In this document: one piece after another, positions 61,723-64,000 of the stretch
Layout: every line of letters begins with the position of its first letter
Position numbering within the stretch: the stretch's first letter is position 1
NCBI GenBank assembly: GCA_965112735.1
Contig: OZ218961.1
Span: 310,001-374,000 of the forward strand
Length of the DNA: 64,000 nt
Direction: 5' to 3'
Source of the DNA: Phaeosaccion multiseriatum
Taxonomy: Eukaryota; Ochrophyta, other classes
Made by a program: the position numbers and the translations under genes
The notes under the pieces: model-generated
Told to the model about the DNA's origin: nothing
The model's input: the letters and a program-made list of their open reading frames with translations, nothing else
Database searches by the model: none

Positions 61723-63538
61723 CTACTGCAGCTCCGAGAGGAAGGGTTTGAGCGTCTCCACTACAGCAAGAGGAGTGTCTCCCAGGTGATAGCCGCCCTC
61801 CAGCCCGAACACGACCTGAGCAGTTGGATATACAGAAGTAGAAGCAGCAGCAGTTGGGTGTACAGCAGCAGTTCAGCCACAGCAGCAGCTCCATGTAGAT
61901 CCAAACAAACCAGATGGTGTTGCTCCACTTTGCTCTCTTTCCACCTCTATACCCTTCCTTTCCCTGCCCCTCTCTCTCACCTTATCTCCGAACTCTCTGC
62001 GAAGGATGGTGGCCATTCGGCCGAAGTCCCTCGGCTCCAAACTCATATTCGCCATTTCGTCCTTGCAAAGCGCGTCATAGCCGGCGCTGAGGCAGCAAAC
62101 GGGCACAGAGTAGAGAAATAGAGGCATATGGTCATTAGGGGTGTATGGGCGAAGAGCAGAGAATGGAGGTGTATGGGCACAGAGCAGACAATAGACGCAA
62201 ATGATGGAGGCACACGGGCCATCTGGGCACATCGCAGACAATAGAGGCATACGCCCCTCCCTCTCTCTACCTCTACCTCCCGACACCCTTACCCCCCCCC
62301 CGGCTCCCCACCTCCCTCCTCCCTCCCCTCCCCTCCCCTCCCCCACCTCACACACCTGACAATGAGTATGTCTGCATCGAACTCCTTGAGCCAGGGCACC
62401 GCCTCCTGCTCGAACTTGGGGCCGTACACTGTCCACGTGTCGTCTCCGTAGTAGAAAGGAACGTTCTTGAGATTCTTCTTGGGCCCCACTTGCTCCTGTG
62501 TGTAGGTGATTGTGTGTGTTTGAGTTTAAGTTGTATGGATCAGTGGCCGGCCTCGATCACTCGTCTCGAACCTATCGACATCAAATGTTCAGGAGTAACG
62601 TATCCGATTGTGTGAATGAAATGATCGAAACGATGAGTCTAGAGGTGAGGTGGTTGGCCTTGTGTACACACTACACACACACGTACCTTCTCGCCCCCAG
62701 GAGGGAAGATGCCTCCTTGGTGGAGTGAGCAGTACCGAATACGGTCATCTGCGGTTGGAGACGACGGAGAGAGAGAGAGAGGGAGGGAAGAAAGAGCAGG
62801 AATGTATGGGGAGGGACGGAGGGAGGGAGAGAAAAAAACAGTGCGGAAGGAAGGGAGGGAGGGAGGGAGAGAGGGAGAGAATGGAGGGAAGGAAATAGCG
62901 CGGTGGGCATTCTCTCGAGAGAGCGAGATTGCAATACAGAAACGAGCAACAAGCGCCGTCTGCCTCTCTCTCTGTGTCCCTCTCCCTTCTTCCTCTCTTC
63001 TCTCTGTCTGGTTCTCTCCCTGTCTACCTGTCCCTCTCTTCATCCCCCCACCCCCCTCACCGTCGCGAGAAAGAGACGCTATCCCATTCCCAAAGTGTAC
63101 GTCGAAATCTGTGCGCAGAGGGAAGGGGGGGGAGAGAGAAGGAAGAGAAAGGGAAACACCATTGTGTAATGAGCAACAAAGTGTATGACCATGCGTTGGT
63201 GGTCTCTTTTGCCTGCTCTTTGCAACAAAACTTTTTATACAAACGTTTGCCTGCTCTCTCACTCTCTTCTCTCCCTCTCACTACTCTTCTCTACTCTCTT
63301 ATCTCTCCTCTCAATCTCCATCACTATCTCTCCTCCCCTCCCCCATCCACTGCCATCCTCTTCCCTCCCCCCCCCTCTTTCTCTGTGCCCACATGCCTCC
63401 AACTGACTGCCTTGCACACGTTACACCCACTTGCCTAAGATGGCCACCCGGCGACAGTCCAAGTGGTCTGCGTGGGAGTGGGAGGAGAGGAGAGAGGGAA
63501 GAGGATGGCAGTGGATGGGGGAGGGGAGGAGAGATAGT

Positions 63539-63585
<47 letters not shown>

Positions 63586-63767
63586 GGACGGGTGGAGAGC
63601 AGGCGCTCCCTCTCTAGGCAGTGTCCCCTCTGACACTCTGACGCTCTCTCACCCACCGAGGCAGTAGAACGCGGCCGCTGCGCAGAAGTTGAAGATGCAA
63701 AAGCCCATGGCGGATCCCGCTACAGCGTGGTGCCCAGGGGGGCGTGTGAGGGCGAAGGAGGGCGTGC
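61723..63767 (-). CDS. Histone deacetylase, class II-like (5' part outside window)
   Basis: Seven visible exons on the minus strand: 63767-63657, 63467-63435, 63108-63061, 62748-62687, 62495-62356, 62086-61981 and 61815-61723, all phase-consistent. The first visible exon enters in phase 1, so the start lies right of 64000. Motifs: FALTRPPGHHA and MGFCIFNFCAAAA (active-site His pair and glycine-rich loop), VAILDFDVHFGNGI (zinc Asp and His), CSLHQGG, DADILIVSAGYDAL (third zinc ligand) and the end VVFGLEGGYHLGDTP. These remove acetyl groups from lysine in histones or other proteins, or from small amines. The usual DVHHGN motif is DVHFGN. The join giving VAILD uses a GC donor (TTAG|GCAAGT). Confidence 0.9.
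63549..63580. repeat. (GA)n microsatellite in histone deacetylase intron
   Basis: About 16 GA units (CT on the gene strand), upstream of the acceptor at 63468. Confidence 0.95.
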
Positions 63768-64000
63768 CTGAGTGAGGGAAGGAGGGAGGGAGGGAGGGAG
63801 GGAGGGAGGGAAGGAGGGAGGGAAGGAGGGAGGGAGGGAGGGAGTGGCGTGAGTGTGAGAGGAACGGAGGGAGTGAGGTGATGGAGGACGGAGGAAGGGA
63901 GGGAGGAGGAAGTGAGTGAGGGAGTGAGTGTAAATTCAAGTGAGGAGGTGAGTGTGTGAGGGAGTGAGTGAATGAATGAGTGAGTGAGTAAGTGAGTGAG
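63768..64000. other. Intron of histone deacetylase running to window end
   Basis: GGGA/GGAA repeats (63778-63843) and GTGA repeats (63911-64000) on the plus strand, so pyrimidine-rich on the gene strand. No coding signal. Confidence 0.6.

Noticed and set aside
1-64000. tRNA, rRNA, transposase, reverse transcriptase or viral genes
   Set aside because: None was recognised on either strand; short non-autonomous elements cannot be excluded by eye.

Overview
This window is nuclear DNA of a eukaryote, most likely a photosynthetic stramenopile (ochrophyte microalga; an eustigmatophyte of the Nannochloropsis type would fit, but that is inference). Reasons: genes carry many short, phase-conserved GT-AG introns; a GrpE and a DEAD-box helicase each start with a signal peptide-like stretch followed by a Phe-containing, Ser/Pro-rich stretch, the bipartite presequence expected for a secondary plastid; a large PPR-SMR protein is present; and the left end carries tandem ankyrin genes with the CPW-type repeats common in heterokont algae. 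The DNA is GC-rich and unusually full of microsatellites.

Layout. 1-5.1 kb: three tandem ~2.08 kb units, each with a minus-strand F-box-like/ankyrin gene (first copy cut by the window edge). 5.6-6.3 kb: two-exon flavodoxin-like gene (+). 7.3-10.3 kb: PPR-SMR gene (-) with 22 nearly identical repeats. 10.7-12.2 kb: three-exon unknown gene (+). 14.4-16.6 kb: SNRNP40 (U5 snRNP WD40 protein, -). 17.1-19.9 kb: plastid GrpE (+). 20.8-22.4 kb: low-complexity unknown gene (+). 23.4-50.0 kb: an 18-exon VPS13B-like lipid-transfer protein (+) of about 6,780 residues. 50.4-52.4 kb: SARAF-like ER protein joined to a WW domain (+). 52.7-57.6 kb: plastid-type DEAD-box helicase (-). 57.8-60.2 kb: ribosomal protein uS9/RPS16 (+). 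61.7-63.8 kb: C-terminal part of a class II-like histone deacetylase (-), cut by the right edge. Three gene pairs are head-to-head (PPR/unknown, SNRNP40/GrpE, DEAD/RPS16) with only 210-441 bp between start codons.

The window is housekeeping in content: RNA splicing, translation, plastid protein folding and RNA handling, organelle RNA binding, membrane lipid transfer, ER calcium control, deacetylation. No operon-like pathway links the genes.

The most unusual signal is a set of short interspersed DNA words (10-20 bp), present tens of times, on both strands, inside exons, introns and intergenic DNA, and read in different frames. The clearest is the 17-mer TGTATCACCAACTGCTG with more than 35 exact or near copies. 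Others centre on GGATGGCAGTGGATGG, GGTTTCCGAGTCGAGG, GAGGCATATGGGG, TCACAGATGG and CCCCCCTGGGG. They concentrate in the low-complexity inserts that enlarge the VPS13B protein. A second pattern is intron polarity: purine microsatellites follow the 5' splice site and complementary pyrimidine microsatellites precede the 3' splice site. Exon boundaries were placed by eye from splice consensus, frame and family similarity; no alignment or transcript data were available.
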